Source of the DNA: a bacterium
GTDB taxonomy: Bacteria; Bacteroidota; Bacteroidia; B-17B0; Aurantibacillaceae
DNA length: 64,000 nucleotides
Direction of reading: 5' to 3'
Assembly (NCBI GenBank): GCA_029945625.1
Contig: JAQSCW010000010.1
Span: 219,815-283,814 of the forward strand
In this document: positions 9,538 to 18,651 of the stretch, piece by piece
Layout of the letters: the number at the start of each line of letters is the position of its first letter
Position numbering within the stretch: the first letter of the stretch is position 1
The notes under the pieces: model-generated
Told to the model about the DNA's origin: nothing
What the model saw: only the letters and a program-made list of their open reading frames with translations
Database searches by the model: none
Translations under genes and position numbers: made by a program

Positions 9538-11544
9538 TTATAGTGGCCCATCCAGCAATGCATCATCCACTAAATTCGGCAGAGTTACTTTCAGGTTGGG
9601 AGTTCTGGCCATTTCGCGCTTAATGGCAAAAAGGGCCTCTTCGTTTCTGGCCCAGCCCCGGCGGGCAATTCCATTGTTAACATCCCAAAACAGCATGCTT
9701 TCGAGGCGGCGATCTGCATCTTCGCTGCCATCGAGCACCAATCCGAATCCTCCGTTAATCACTTCTCCCCAACCCACACCTCCGCCATTGTGCAAACTAA
9801 TCCACGTGGCGCCGCGGAATGCATCCCCTGCAAAATTTTGCACGGCCATATCGGCTGTAAACTTACTGCCATCGTATATGTTTGAGGTTTCGCGGTAGGG
9901 GCTGTCGGTACCGCTTACGTCGTGGTGATCGCGCCCTAATACAACCGGGGCACTAATTTTTCCCACTCGTATGGCAGCATTAATTGCCTGAGCAATTTTG
10001 ATCCTCCCTTCGCTATCGGCATAGAGAATTCTTGCTTGTGAGCCCACCACCAAATTGTTTTGCCCGGCCTCTTTAATCCACACAATATTATCATGGAGTT
10101 GCTGTTTGATTTCTGGTGGCGCAGTCTCGTAAATGGTTTCAAGCACCTGTTGAGCTAATTTATCGGTGGTAGCAAGATCGGCCGGATCGGCTGAGGTACA
10201 TACCCAACGGAAAGGACCAAATCCATAGTCGAAACACATTGGTCCCAGAATGTCCTGTACATAGGACCTGTATTTAAATTCCCCCTTTTCTTTGTTCTTA
10301 AACACATCCCCTCCTGCGCGCGATACTTCCAGCAAAAAGGCATTGCCGTAATCAAAAAAATACATGCCTTTTGTTGCGAGGGTATTTACCGCCTTAATGT
10401 GACGGACTAAGGAGTTCTGAACTTCTTTTTTAAATTGTTCAGGTTGTTCCGCCATCATCTGATTACTTTGTTCGAGAGAAAGTCCTACCGGGTAGTATCC
10501 TCCCGCCCAAGGATTGTGCAGGGAGGTTTGATCGGTGCCAATATCCACTTTTATGTTTTCTTTCACTAATCGCTCCCATAGATCTACTACGTTTCCCTGA
10601 TAAGCCAAGCTGATGGCTTCTTTATTGAGTTGCGCTTTTTGAGTTCGCACAATCAGTTCGTTCAGGTCGGTATACACCTCATCCACCCAGCCTTGCGAAT
10701 GACGCGTGTTAACGGCTTTGGGATTTATTTCAGCCGTTATAGAAACAAGTCCCGCAATTTTTGCTGCTTTGGGTTGTGCGCCACTCATACCACCCAAACC
10801 ACAGGTAACAAATAATTTGCCTCTGCGCTCTTGTTCTGTTTTGAAAGTTTTTCGTGCAGCGTTCATTACTGTGATGGTTGTGCCATGTACAATGCCCTGA
10901 GGACCTATGTACATAAAACTTCCCGCCGTCATTTGTCCGTATTGAGTTACACCCAGGGCATTGAACTTTTCCCAATCATCGGGTTTGCTGTAATTTGGAA
11001 TCATCATGCCATTGGTGACTACCAGGCGCGGAGCTTCTTTATGCGAGGGAAACAAACCCAGAGGGTGACCACTATAGAGCACCAATGTTTGCTCATTGGT
11101 CATGGTGCCCAGGTATTGCATGGTGAGCAGGTATTGGGCCCAGTTTTGGAAAACAGCGCCATTGCCGCCGTAGGTGATTAGTTCGTGGGGGTGCTGAGCC
11201 ACCGCATAATCGAGGTTATTACTCAGCATGTGCATGATGGCCGCCGCTTGTGTTGAGGCGTTGGGATACTCTTGAATGGGCCGGGCAAAAATTTTATAAT
11301 CCGGACGAAAGCGGTACATGTAAATTCGGCCGTAAGTTCTTAATTCTTCCGCAAATTCTTTGGCCAGTGTGGTGTGGTGTTTTTTGTCGAAATAACGTAG
11401 GGCATTTCTGATCGCCAGCTTTTTTTCTTCCTGCGTTAAGCTGTCTTTGCGTTTAGGCGCATGATTCACGGTTCGATCATATTCTTTTGGTTGAGGAAGA
11501 AGATCGGGAATCCCTTGTAAGACCTGTATTTTGAATTCGTTCAT
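9538..11544 (-). CDS. hutU: Urocanate hydratase (urocanase)
   Basis: Second step of histidine degradation: urocanate to imidazolonepropionate, using tightly bound NAD+. Strong family motifs are present: ELITYGGNGAVFQNW (res about 121-135), YSGHPLGLFPS, GQMTAGSFMYIGPQG (203-217), the GLGGMSGAQPKA nucleotide-binding segment (249-260) and the active-site Cys449 in FRWVCTSADPADL. At 668 aa it belongs to the longer type found in Bacteroidota and eukaryotes, not the 550-residue proteobacterial type. No hutH, hutI or hutG is in the window, so the rest of the pathway must lie elsewhere. It starts 24 bases after the DUF5522 gene, likely co-transcribed. Confidence 0.96.
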   Translation of the reverse strand: MNEFKIQVLQGIPDLLPQPKEYDRTVNHAPKRKDSLTQEEKKLAIRNALRYFDKKHHTTLAKEFAEELRTYGRIYMYRFRPDYKIFARPIQEYPNASTQAAAIMHMLSNNLDYAVAQHPHELITYGGNGAVFQNWAQYLLTMQYLGTMTNEQTLVLYSGHPLGLFPSHKEAPRLVVTNGMMIPNYSKPDDWEKFNALGVTQYGQMTAGSFMYIGPQGIVHGTTITVMNAARKTFKTEQERRGKLFVTCGLGGMSGAQPKAAKIAGLVSITAEINPKAVNTRHSQGWVDEVYTDLNELIVRTQKAQLNKEAISLAYQGNVVDLWERLVKENIKVDIGTDQTSLHNPWAGGYYPVGLSLEQSNQMMAEQPEQFKKEVQNSLVRHIKAVNTLATKGMYFFDYGNAFLLEVSRAGGDVFKNKEKGEFKYRSYVQDILGPMCFDYGFGPFRWVCTSADPADLATTDKLAQQVLETIYETAPPEIKQQLHDNIVWIKEAGQNNLVVGSQARILYADSEGRIKIAQAINAAIRVGKISAPVVLGRDHHDVSGTDSPYRETSNIYDGSKFTADMAVQNFAGDAFRGATWISLHNGGGVGWGEVINGGFGLVLDGSEDADRRLESMLFWDVNNGIARRGWARNEEALFAIKREMARTPNLKVTLPNLVDDALLDGPL

Positions 11545-11568
11545 GGTGGCGTTACCTGTTTCTTGGTT

Positions 11569-11763
11569 TTAGTGAGACCCTGTTGTTGGAGCACCGGATG
11601 GATTCTTGTCAAAATTACCGGTTTTGGGATTGTAGCCGTAGGGGCAATGTTTGCATCCGCTTTTGCAGCAATAACCACGTTTTAGATGGTATTTCTCTGT
11701 AAAAATGATGTAGCCTTCGGGACTGTAATAAAAATCTTCCGGCTCCAGTTCTTTAGTAAACAT
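11569..11763 (-). CDS. DUF5522 family small cysteine-rich protein (64 aa)
   Basis: A small conserved Bacteroidota protein of unknown function. It has the family signature FTEKYHLKRGYCC followed by SGCKHCPYGY, so four cysteines (CC...C..C) are packed in a 10-residue stretch and could hold zinc or an iron-sulfur cluster. That role is inference. The C-terminal 15 residues are a variable G/P/T-rich tail. A promoter with a TATCTTTG box ends just eight bases before the ATG, so the mRNA is probably nearly leaderless. hutU follows 24 bases downstream on the same strand. Confidence 0.87.
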   Translation of the reverse strand: MFTKELEPEDFYYSPEGYIIFTEKYHLKRGYCCKSGCKHCPYGYNPKTGNFDKNPSGAPTTGSH

Positions 11764-11770
11764 AGCGCCG

Positions 11771-11799
11771 CAAAGATAAGAATAAGCGATTTATTCCAA
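11771..11799 (-). promoter_or_regulatory. Bacteroidota promoter (TTG-N18-TATCTTTG) for the DUF5522-hutU unit
   Basis: On the minus strand the -33 TTG (11797-11799) and the -7 box TATCTTTG (11771-11778) are separated by 18 bases, within the usual spacing. The predicted start of transcription falls at about 11763-11767, at or next to the DUF5522 start codon. The -33 element lies inside the last codons of the upstream gene. Confidence 0.65.
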
Positions 11800-12405
11800 T
11801 CGTTTAATTGTGCAACCGATGGATTTTGTTTCTTGCTTTTTGGGGAGGTGATTTGTAACCAGGGCGCTGAGCGCATCTTTTAAAAAGGGTTCTTTAACGG
11901 CGGCCGGGTCTTTTACATTATCATCAATGGCACCTTTGTAAATAAGTACAGTGCCATTAAAAAGGAAACATTGCGGAGTTCGCCCCGCCCCGAAAGCGTC
12001 GGCTAAAGCACTTTTTTCATCCACGGTATAGGCGCATTGTAATTTTTGCGCGGCATGGTACTTTACCATTTCGTCAAAACTATCTTCTTCGTTACGCTGT
12101 GCTTCGTTGCTATTCACCAACACACAACCAATGCCGTTTGCCAGACAATAATCCGAATACTCTTTGATGCGGCCTGCACTTAGTTTCACGTATGGACAGG
12201 TATTGCATGAGAAAATGACCAGAAGGCCTTTTTCTTTTTTGATGTCATTCAGAGAGAGTTCTTTGCCTGACACATCTTTCATCCTGAATTCCGCCATCGG
12301 AATCGCTGAATTTAATGGGAGTTCTTCGGGCGGGGTGCTTACAAAAGAGAACAGGCCTGTGCATAGAAATAACAAAAGCAGTAGTGAGTGGTTTTTGATT
12401 TTCAT
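11791..12405 (-). CDS. Exported thioredoxin-like (AhpC/TSA family) protein
   Basis: A thioredoxin-fold protein. The start is placed at 12405 (MKIKNHSLLLLL) so that the signal peptide begins at once. The ATGs at 12411 and 12429 are also possible. The mature protein carries the redox pair CxxC in FSCNTCPYVK, a cis-Pro in GRTPQCF and the typical VNSNEAQ strand, and ends in GCTIKRLE. The layout matches the periplasmic, peroxiredoxin-like members of the AhpC/TSA superfamily that pair with redox or metal enzymes in Bacteroidota. The precise substrate is unknown. It lies 27 bases upstream of the DUF5522 gene. Confidence 0.85.
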   Translation of the reverse strand: MKIKNHSLLLLLFLCTGLFSFVSTPPEELPLNSAIPMAEFRMKDVSGKELSLNDIKKEKGLLVIFSCNTCPYVKLSAGRIKEYSDYCLANGIGCVLVNSNEAQRNEEDSFDEMVKYHAAQKLQCAYTVDEKSALADAFGAGRTPQCFLFNGTVLIYKGAIDDNVKDPAAVKEPFLKDALSALVTNHLPKKQETKSIGCTIKRLE

Positions 12406-12594
12406 GATCATCGGTTTGTTGTTACTCAAAGTTAGGGTATTAATTATACAAAACTAGGGCGTATGCTGTTAAATGTTTTTTTTACGAAAAGCACTGTTCG
12501 TCGAAACAAATAATTATAGGGCAAGGTTCGAGGTAAAAAAACAAAATAGGAAACAAAAAATTGAAAACAACGTATGCGTTAAAGGAACCGAGAT

Positions 12595-13599
12595 TTATTT
12601 CCCCGTCTTACTCCCATCATAAGCCCATTTCACATAAATGGCTCCCCAGGTAAATCCACCGCCAAAAGCAGAAAGTATGAGGTTGTCTCCTTTGCGAAGT
12701 TGTTTTTCATAATCCCAAAGTAATAATGGGATGGTGCCTGAAGTGGTGTTTCCGTAACGTTCAATGTTCATCATCACTTTTTCCGGACCAATACCCATTC
12801 TGGAGGAAGTGGCATCAATAATGCGCTTATTGGCCTGATGGGCTACCAGCCATTTCACATCTTCGGCTTTTATGTGATTTTTTTCCATAATCCGGGCGCT
12901 TACCTCAGCCATATTGTAAACCGCGTGCTTAAAAACGGCTTGACCCTCCTGATACACATAGTGCATTTTTTTATCAATGGTATCGTGACTTGGCGGACGT
13001 AAAGAACCACCGGCTTTCATGTGAAGGTGGGTAGCACCTTTTCCATCGGCGTGCAAAACAAAGTCCATAACACCCAGATTTTCTTCGGTGGGTTCTAACA
13101 ACACTGCTCCGGCGCCATCACCAAAGATCACGCAGGTGGTGCGATCGGTATAATCTACAATACGGCTCATCATATCGGCACCTACCACTACTACTTTTTT
13201 ATACTTCCCGGTTTCGATAAACTGAGAGCCTGTTGATAAACCATAGAGAAAGCCTGAACAAGCTGCGCCGAGATCAAAACCCCAGGCGTTTTTTGCGCCG
13301 ATTTTTGCGCAGATCAAATTGGAGGTAGAAGGGAAAATCAGATCTCCGGTTACCGTGCCGCAGATCAGCAAATCAATTTCTTCAGGGCTAATGCCGCGCT
13401 TCTTACATAATAATTTAACGGCCTCCACCGCCATGTCGGAAGTTGCTTTATCGGGATCGTTTTCAATGTGCCGTTCCCTGATTCCTGTACGACTGGTGAT
13501 CCACTCGTCGGTGGTATCAATCATTTTTTCAAGGTCGTGGTTGGAAAGAATGTTTTCCGGCACAAATCCTGCAATGGAAGTGATAGCTGCTCTGATCAT
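12595..13599 (-). CDS. fabH: Beta-ketoacyl-ACP synthase III
   Basis: Starts fatty-acid chains by condensing an acyl-CoA with malonyl-ACP. The full triad is visible: Cys114 in GAACSGFLYG, His254 in AHQANKRI and Asn284 in YGNTTSGT, with the glycine-rich FGGGFTWG near the C-terminus. 334 aa is normal. Its ATG overlaps the plsX stop codon by one base (TAATG), which implies translational coupling, and plsX-fabH is the classical order. In Bacteroidota accB/accC often follow, but here the next gene is 165 bases away and unrelated. Confidence 0.97.
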   Translation of the reverse strand: MIRAAITSIAGFVPENILSNHDLEKMIDTTDEWITSRTGIRERHIENDPDKATSDMAVEAVKLLCKKRGISPEEIDLLICGTVTGDLIFPSTSNLICAKIGAKNAWGFDLGAACSGFLYGLSTGSQFIETGKYKKVVVVGADMMSRIVDYTDRTTCVIFGDGAGAVLLEPTEENLGVMDFVLHADGKGATHLHMKAGGSLRPPSHDTIDKKMHYVYQEGQAVFKHAVYNMAEVSARIMEKNHIKAEDVKWLVAHQANKRIIDATSSRMGIGPEKVMMNIERYGNTTSGTIPLLLWDYEKQLRKGDNLILSAFGGGFTWGAIYVKWAYDGSKTGK

Positions 13600-14537
13600 T
13601 ACTGAAAGGTTTGCATTATTTTATCGTTCAATTTGGCGTCAATAACCTCTTTTGCCAAAATTAGCATATTCTTAAATGCTAATGAGCTGGAGATGCCGTG
13701 ACCTATTAACACGTTTGAATTAATTCCTAGAACCGGAGTGCCTCCATAAAGTTCGTAATTGAACTTATCAAAATAGTCATCGCTGCGGTTACGACTTTTA
13801 ATTAAGTCGTAAAACGCCTCGGCGGTTTTTAACAGGATGTTGCCAACAAATCCCTCGCAAACAATCACATCGGCTTTATCGCTAAAGACCTCGCGGCCTT
13901 CAATATTTCCAACAAAATTAAAATCTTTCGATTCTTTCATTAAGGCATGTGTAGCTTGCGACACAAGGTTTCCCTTTTCGGGTTCTTCCCCAATATTGAG
14001 CAGGCCAACTCGCGGGTTTTCGATCTTATAAACTTCTTTGGCGCAGATAGAACCTAAAATACCGAATTGATAAAGCACATCGGGTTTGCAATCAGCATTG
14101 GTTCCCACATCGAGAACGATTCCAAACCCACCGTTTTCTCTAGGAAGGATGGAGGTGATGCAAGGGCGAATCACGCCCGGAATGGCCTTTACGGTGAACA
14201 TGGAGCCAACCAACATGGCACCTGTATTCCCGGAACTGCAAAAGGCATCAATTTGTTTTTCTTTCAATAATTTAAATCCTAAAAAGATACTGCTATTTGG
14301 TTTCTGTGAAAAGGCTTTCGTAGGATGTTCTCCCATTGCGATAACTTCGGTAGTGTGAACATAGTCGAACTGTTCAGGATCGATCTGGTTTTTTAAAAAA
14401 TAATCTTTTGCAAGTTGACTGTCACCAATCAACACGAGTCTCACTTCTTTGGGCAACTCCTTTGCCGCCAGTACAACCCCTTCCAGGCAGTTTTTTGGGG
14501 CAAAATCGCCACCCAAAATATCAAAGCCAATTTTCAT
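13599..14537 (-). CDS. plsX: Phosphate acyltransferase PlsX
   Basis: Makes acyl-phosphate from acyl-ACP for phospholipid synthesis. It is a peripheral membrane protein. The start at 14537 gives the family N-terminus MKIGFDILGGDFAPKN, and the track's extra 11 residues are not conserved. Other PlsX signatures are SSGNTGAMLVGS, the LLNIGEEPEKGN segment and VCEGFVGNILLK. 312 aa. It overlaps fabH by one base downstream. In most bacteria it follows rpmF directly, but here a histidine kinase gene is inserted upstream. Confidence 0.97.
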   Translation of the reverse strand: MKIGFDILGGDFAPKNCLEGVVLAAKELPKEVRLVLIGDSQLAKDYFLKNQIDPEQFDYVHTTEVIAMGEHPTKAFSQKPNSSIFLGFKLLKEKQIDAFCSSGNTGAMLVGSMFTVKAIPGVIRPCITSILPRENGGFGIVLDVGTNADCKPDVLYQFGILGSICAKEVYKIENPRVGLLNIGEEPEKGNLVSQATHALMKESKDFNFVGNIEGREVFSDKADVIVCEGFVGNILLKTAEAFYDLIKSRNRSDDYFDKFNYELYGGTPVLGINSNVLIGHGISSSLAFKNMLILAKEVIDAKLNDKIMQTFQ

Positions 14538-14626
14538 ACGAATGATCTGAAAGTTTTTTCTAAACCACAATAATACAATTTTATACGGTTAAAAACACCT
14601 CAAAAAAACCTTGCATGTGCGAAAAA

Positions 14627-15874
14627 TTAATTGAGGTCAAAATTGAGCTCAATTCTAGCGCCACCTCGCGTCATAAAGGCCACTTTGCCATCAATCTGTT
14701 CGGTGAGTGTTTTGATCAAAAAGACGCCCAAAGAGAGATTTTCAGCCTCCGGATTAAACGATTCGGGGAAGCCCGGGCCGTTATCCTGGATGGTTACCGT
14801 TACATGGTTGTTGTTTTCCCGTATGCTAACATAGAAATTACCTTTTTCCGGCGACGCCGAGCGGTAGGCGTATTTGATGCTATTTGTCACTATTTCGTTA
14901 AGGATAAGGCCTAGGGGAATAGATTTAGCTATTGGGAGAATAATTGTATCATATTCTTGTGTGATCTGAACTTTTCGTGCAAGGTTATAGGAATTGAATA
15001 GCTCCAGAATAAGTTCGGAAGCATATTGACCGAGATCGAGATTCTTAAGTTCGGTATTTTCATACAACATTCGGTGAACAAGTGCCATACTCATAATCCG
15101 CGCCTTGCTGTCGCCGATGATCTCTTTAGCTTCTTCGTTGGAAGTGGCATCATCTTGCAAATTCAAGAGTCCCGAAATAATGGCTAAATTGTTCTTCACC
15201 CGATGATGGAGTTCGGCAAGTAAGATCTCTTTTTCCTTTAGAGAAACGTTTACTTCCTCCTTTGCTACGGTGAGGTCTTTGTTTTGAGTTAGGATCTCAT
15301 TGCTTTGCTGCAAAATGAGACGGTTGAGCAAGAAGCTGAGTGTGGCCGTGATTATGGCTGAAATAAACATATCGTAATACCACATTACTTTTATTTCTTC
15401 CGCACTAAGCGTTTTTACCTCAATAAAACGGACCTTCACAAACATGCTCAGACTAAAACCTACAGCACAAATGAGCGAATGGAAGAGAAAATACTTGTCT
15501 TTGAAAGTGGGGTTGTTAAGTAGCACCACGCTCACGATCAGCGGAAAGTAAAACAAGTAAGCACCAACCTCAAGAGGGTATTGTTGATTGAGATAGAAAA
15601 TAGAAGCGTTTACGTTCAAACTGAAGAGCACAAACGAGGCGCCCGGCATGTGAAGCTTGCTCAGAACTAACGAGAGAAGTGTAAGTACAAGAAAAAGGGA
15701 AACAGGCCCCGCCGCAAAATTGGAACCGAGAATAAAATAATTGCTGTAACCAATGATGAGAAAACAGGCGCAAATAACATTCAGGAAATTTACAGTCTTG
15801 ATCTTTCTACGATCGTGAGGAAGCAAAACTTCGCTAATTCCAAAATTAATAACCGAGTCGAATAACTTTTTCAA
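14627..15874 (-). CDS. Membrane sensor histidine kinase (HisKA_2 type)
   Basis: Residues of about 25-185 contain about six hydrophobic segments forming a membrane sensor region with no extracellular domain. A short coiled coil (188-218) leads to a HisKA_2 H-box, ELHHRVKNN, with the phospho-accepting His at 223 or 224. The HATPase domain follows, with N-box LNEIVTNSIKYA and G-box DNGPGF. This type often signals through lone response regulators or LytTR-like partners, and none is encoded beside it. It sits between rpmF and plsX, splitting a normally contiguous cluster, and a terminator separates it from rpmF. The signal is unknown; a link with membrane lipid state is speculation. Confidence 0.9.
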   Translation of the reverse strand: MKKLFDSVINFGISEVLLPHDRRKIKTVNFLNVICACFLIIGYSNYFILGSNFAAGPVSLFLVLTLLSLVLSKLHMPGASFVLFSLNVNASIFYLNQQYPLEVGAYLFYFPLIVSVVLLNNPTFKDKYFLFHSLICAVGFSLSMFVKVRFIEVKTLSAEEIKVMWYYDMFISAIITATLSFLLNRLILQQSNEILTQNKDLTVAKEEVNVSLKEKEILLAELHHRVKNNLAIISGLLNLQDDATSNEEAKEIIGDSKARIMSMALVHRMLYENTELKNLDLGQYASELILELFNSYNLARKVQITQEYDTIILPIAKSIPLGLILNEIVTNSIKYAYRSASPEKGNFYVSIRENNNHVTVTIQDNGPGFPESFNPEAENLSLGVFLIKTLTEQIDGKVAFMTRGGARIELNFDLN

Positions 15875-15897
15875 AGTCCGGAAATAAATAGAAATGT

Positions 15898-15922
15898 AAA
15901 AAAGCAGGCAACAAGGCCTGCT
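15898..15922 (-). terminator. Rho-independent terminator after rpmF
   Basis: On the minus strand the perfect 7-bp arms AGCAGGC/GCCTGCT with a 6-base loop are followed by six T. It lies 31 bases past the rpmF stop and 24 bases before the histidine kinase start, so DUF177-rpmF is a separate unit from kinase-plsX-fabH. Confidence 0.8.
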
Positions 15923-15952
15923 AATAAGAATTACAAGTAAGAGGATTACAGA

Positions 15953-16138
15953 TTAGGCTTTTTTCTCCATTACTACGTTTCCTTTGTAGTAAAGTTTTCC
16001 TTCAAACCAATGTGCGCGGTGCATTAAATGAGCTTCTCCGGTTGTTGAGTCTTTGGAGATGGTCATCGAAGGCGCTTTATAAGTCGAACGACGGGAGTCC
16101 CTGCGGGAACGTGATAATTTTCGTTTTGGATTTGGCAT
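15953..16138 (-). CDS. rpmF: 50S ribosomal protein L32
   Basis: A 61-residue basic protein of the large ribosomal subunit. The N-terminus [17 protein letters not shown] is diagnostic for bL32, followed by the [14 protein letters not shown] segment. The zinc-binding cysteines found in some L32 forms are absent, so this is the C-minus type. It lies 11 bases downstream of the DUF177 gene, the standard arrangement, and is followed by a strong terminator. Confidence 0.97.
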   Translation of the reverse strand: MPNPKRKLSRSRRDSRRSTYKAPSMTISKDSTTGEAHLMHRAHWFEGKLYYKGNVVMEKKA

Positions 16139-16149
16139 GATTTCTAATT

Positions 16150-16683
16150 TTAATTTTTATTAAACTTTATTTTATTTAATTGTTCCCATATAGGGTTATT
16201 TGGCTCTTCCCCTTCATCAGGTTCAGCGGCCAGATTAGTTAGTTTATCCAGTACGTCATAGTCGCATCGAAATCTTGTTTCATCAAGTTCACAAGGCACA
16301 CGCCGCGCAGGAATAGCTAAAATAATGTATTCGTATAAATAGTGCGATACGTCAAATTCGTCTTGCCCCTCAGCAATTACCAATATTTCATCGGTGCTTT
16401 CACTTGGTTGTCCGTGTTTGATTACCAGATCTTCACTGGCATCTACCGGGTAATCGAAATACTTCAAACAGCGATCACAATCAACACCAATGGTGCCAAC
16501 AATGTCGAAGTGCAGTTGTAAAAGATTGTTTTGCTTGGTAAGCAAGGCATTTACTTTCAGTTCTGCTTTCTGAATCTCACTATTTTCAATCTTACTAAAG
16601 AACGTATCGTTTACATCAAATTCAAATTCGTGTAAACCAACAGGCAGGCCGCCAAACTGTATTATGTACTGACTTTTGCCCAT
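16150..16683 (-). CDS. DUF177 (YceD-like) rRNA-associated protein
   Basis: YceD/DUF177 proteins are conserved upstream of rpmF and act in 23S rRNA accumulation in several organisms. The family core is the paired-cysteine segment [14 protein letters not shown] near residue 70, followed by an acidic strand and a VPCE cysteine near residue 135. 177 aa is normal. It is transcribed from a well-formed TTG-N18-TATATTTG promoter just upstream, with rpmF 11 bases downstream. Confidence 0.9.
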   Translation of the reverse strand: MGKSQYIIQFGGLPVGLHEFEFDVNDTFFSKIENSEIQKAELKVNALLTKQNNLLQLHFDIVGTIGVDCDRCLKYFDYPVDASEDLVIKHGQPSESTDEILVIAEGQDEFDVSHYLYEYIILAIPARRVPCELDETRFRCDYDVLDKLTNLAAEPDEGEEPNNPIWEQLNKIKFNKN

Positions 16684-16706
16684 GTCCTCTTTTTTAAAAA
16701 GGACTG

Positions 16707-16735
16707 CAAATATAGGCTTTTTGTTTGATTTGCAA
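16707..16735 (-). promoter_or_regulatory. Bacteroidota promoter (TTG-N18-TATATTTG) for DUF177-rpmF
   Basis: The minus-strand -7 box TATATTTG (16707-16714) and the -33 TTG (16733-16735) are 18 bases apart, the same spacing as at the DUF5522 promoter. The box ends 23 bases before the ATG. This is one of the best-formed promoters in the window. Confidence 0.7.
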
Positions 16736-16850
16736 AAATATGATGGGCAAAAAGCCTCTCTGAATGCTGATTATTTGCAAAAAGGGAAGGACGTTGCTTT
16801 CAAAATGTGGAATTTTACGCCATTCATCTTCAAAAAGCCGAATATTGGCC

Positions 16851-18443
16851 CTAAAAATCGCGGTAAGTATTCCAAAAACTGGTCTTTATACCAAGGTAGA
16901 TATAGGGATTTTCTAGTCCGTAACCCCTGCCATTCTTTTCAGATCGCTGAATATACCCCAGTTCCAGTCTCATGTTGAGGTTAGGAATGAGGAAGTAAGT
17001 GAATTTGAGATGGCTCTGAACCACCGTGGTCTTGAGCCCCTGAGTAGTATAGTTACCATACTCATTGGCTCGTGTGTTATAACTCAAAAATATATTCTGT
17101 CCCACGTTTGAGGAATTAGCTGATGAATCTTTGCCTATAAGGGCATACATAAGTTGTGTTCCCAACTCCCAGCGATGATGACGGTAGGTTACAAAACCCT
17201 GTATTTCTTTAAAATTTGCACCAAAGGGGTGTGCCAGGGGTGTTCCATAATGGGCGTAGTTTTGATCGGGAAGGCCGTGGCTGTATGTATAGGGCCGAGC
17301 TTCATTGTATTCGAGCTGTAATTTAAGTCCTTTTATGCCCAGTGCATTTACGTATTTTGCTCCCAGTTGCCAGGCCTGTTTGTTTCCCCACCAGCCATTT
17401 CCGGCCTTTACTTCCTTGGTATAAAATTCATCCAATCCAAGTTGACCATAGATTTTCAGTTTCTTAAACAAGGTAGCATTGAAATTAAAGCCAATAAATG
17501 AATTATCGGGGGAGCCAACGGAGTATTCCTGCGGACGTAAAAAGATGAGTGGATTAAGGTAATTTACTTCAAAGGTTCTCACCTGATTGGAGTCGGTACC
17601 CCGCCAGATCACATTTTCAAAAAGTCCAATGCTGAACTCCTTTACTACGTTGTAACTCAAATAATGAAAGGTGCCGTATTTATTGGTGAAGTTTTGCTTC
17701 ACACCATTGGCGGTAGAAACGTCGTACATCCACGAATACCACACACTGTATTGAAGGCGCCATACATTCACATTACATCTCAGATAGGGATTTGCTGGAG
17801 AATAATCACTCAATAATACACTTCTGTATCCATCACCAATAAAGTGTTTGTCGCGCCCCGCCTGCACATTAAATATTTTGTTTTTTGTGGTATAGGAAAG
17901 GTAACCGGTAACATCGAAAAAGGAATACGCCGATTTGCCGTTACCATACCCTTGCCCAAACTCGGGAATAATTTTTTGCTTTTTTACCGAAGTGTCGAGA
18001 AAGAAAGGAAAACCCATGGTGCCTCCTATAATAGTAGCAGCAAATGTGAAATTTGAGTTGATGTTGGCCTTCACGTGGGTGCCGGCAATCAGCGACAAAA
18101 GGCTGCGCTTCTTGAGGAGGTCATAGCCGGGCTCGGCGTCGATGATGGGATGTAATTGAACACTATAATCAGGTTTAGTTGAACCGGAAATTAGATGTTT
18201 ACTCAAAAAAATGTTTTGAAAGGAATAGATACTGAATGGCACTAAAGAATCTCTGGCAGAGGTGTATGTACTGCTTAGATATGGCTTAAAAGAAGAATGA
18301 AATCGGGTACCCGGATGGGTGATGTTCCAAAAATCAAAGGCCTGAAGAATGTCTTTGCCCATAAAGGCGTTTTTTGCTAATGCCGTATCCTGCGCCAGCA
18401 TGGGGCAGAGCAAAAGAATAAAATAAGCTGTGAGAAATCGCAT
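16851..18443 (-). CDS. Outer-membrane beta-barrel protein, RemB/Wzi-like
   Basis: The start at 18443 (MRFLTAYFILLLCPMLAQ) gives a signal peptide. The track start at 18560 does not. 530 aa remain. The body is made of alternating aromatic beta strands and contains the segment GRDKHFIGDGYRSVLLSD and an FLRPQEYSVGSPDNS stretch. These resemble the family annotated as gliding motility protein RemB, related to capsule-assembly Wzi barrels. That assignment is from memory of the motif, not a search. It would be an outer-membrane protein linked to surface polysaccharide or gliding. It is divergent from the M48 gene, with an 8-bp palindrome between them. Confidence 0.65.
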   Translation of the reverse strand: MRFLTAYFILLLCPMLAQDTALAKNAFMGKDILQAFDFWNITHPGTRFHSSFKPYLSSTYTSARDSLVPFSIYSFQNIFLSKHLISGSTKPDYSVQLHPIIDAEPGYDLLKKRSLLSLIAGTHVKANINSNFTFAATIIGGTMGFPFFLDTSVKKQKIIPEFGQGYGNGKSAYSFFDVTGYLSYTTKNKIFNVQAGRDKHFIGDGYRSVLLSDYSPANPYLRCNVNVWRLQYSVWYSWMYDVSTANGVKQNFTNKYGTFHYLSYNVVKEFSIGLFENVIWRGTDSNQVRTFEVNYLNPLIFLRPQEYSVGSPDNSFIGFNFNATLFKKLKIYGQLGLDEFYTKEVKAGNGWWGNKQAWQLGAKYVNALGIKGLKLQLEYNEARPYTYSHGLPDQNYAHYGTPLAHPFGANFKEIQGFVTYRHHRWELGTQLMYALIGKDSSANSSNVGQNIFLSYNTRANEYGNYTTQGLKTTVVQSHLKFTYFLIPNLNMRLELGYIQRSEKNGRGYGLENPYIYLGIKTSFWNTYRDF

Positions 18444-18499
18444 GGTGTTGTCGCGGTAAATGTATAAAAAACAAAATGTTTCATCTTCATTAATTAATC

Positions 18500-18523
18500 T
18501 TTCAGGAGCGATAATTCCTGAAA
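18500..18523. promoter_or_regulatory. Palindrome in divergent promoter region (possible operator)
   Basis: A perfect inverted repeat TTTCAGGA / TCCTGAAA with an 8-base spacer in the 208-base gap between the divergent RemB-like and M48 genes. There is no T-run on either side, so a terminator is unlikely. It could bind a dimeric regulator. No other copy was noticed in the window. Confidence 0.35.
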
Positions 18524-18651
18524 ACCGAATGAATAATTGTCTTAAAACAGACCATTCCATCCAAAAAAGAAGCGCAAAATATACCTAAATTGCGGTACTA
18601 TTGTGCAATAAGTTTTTTTATGAAGATGATTTCTTCCCAACCTATTACCGA

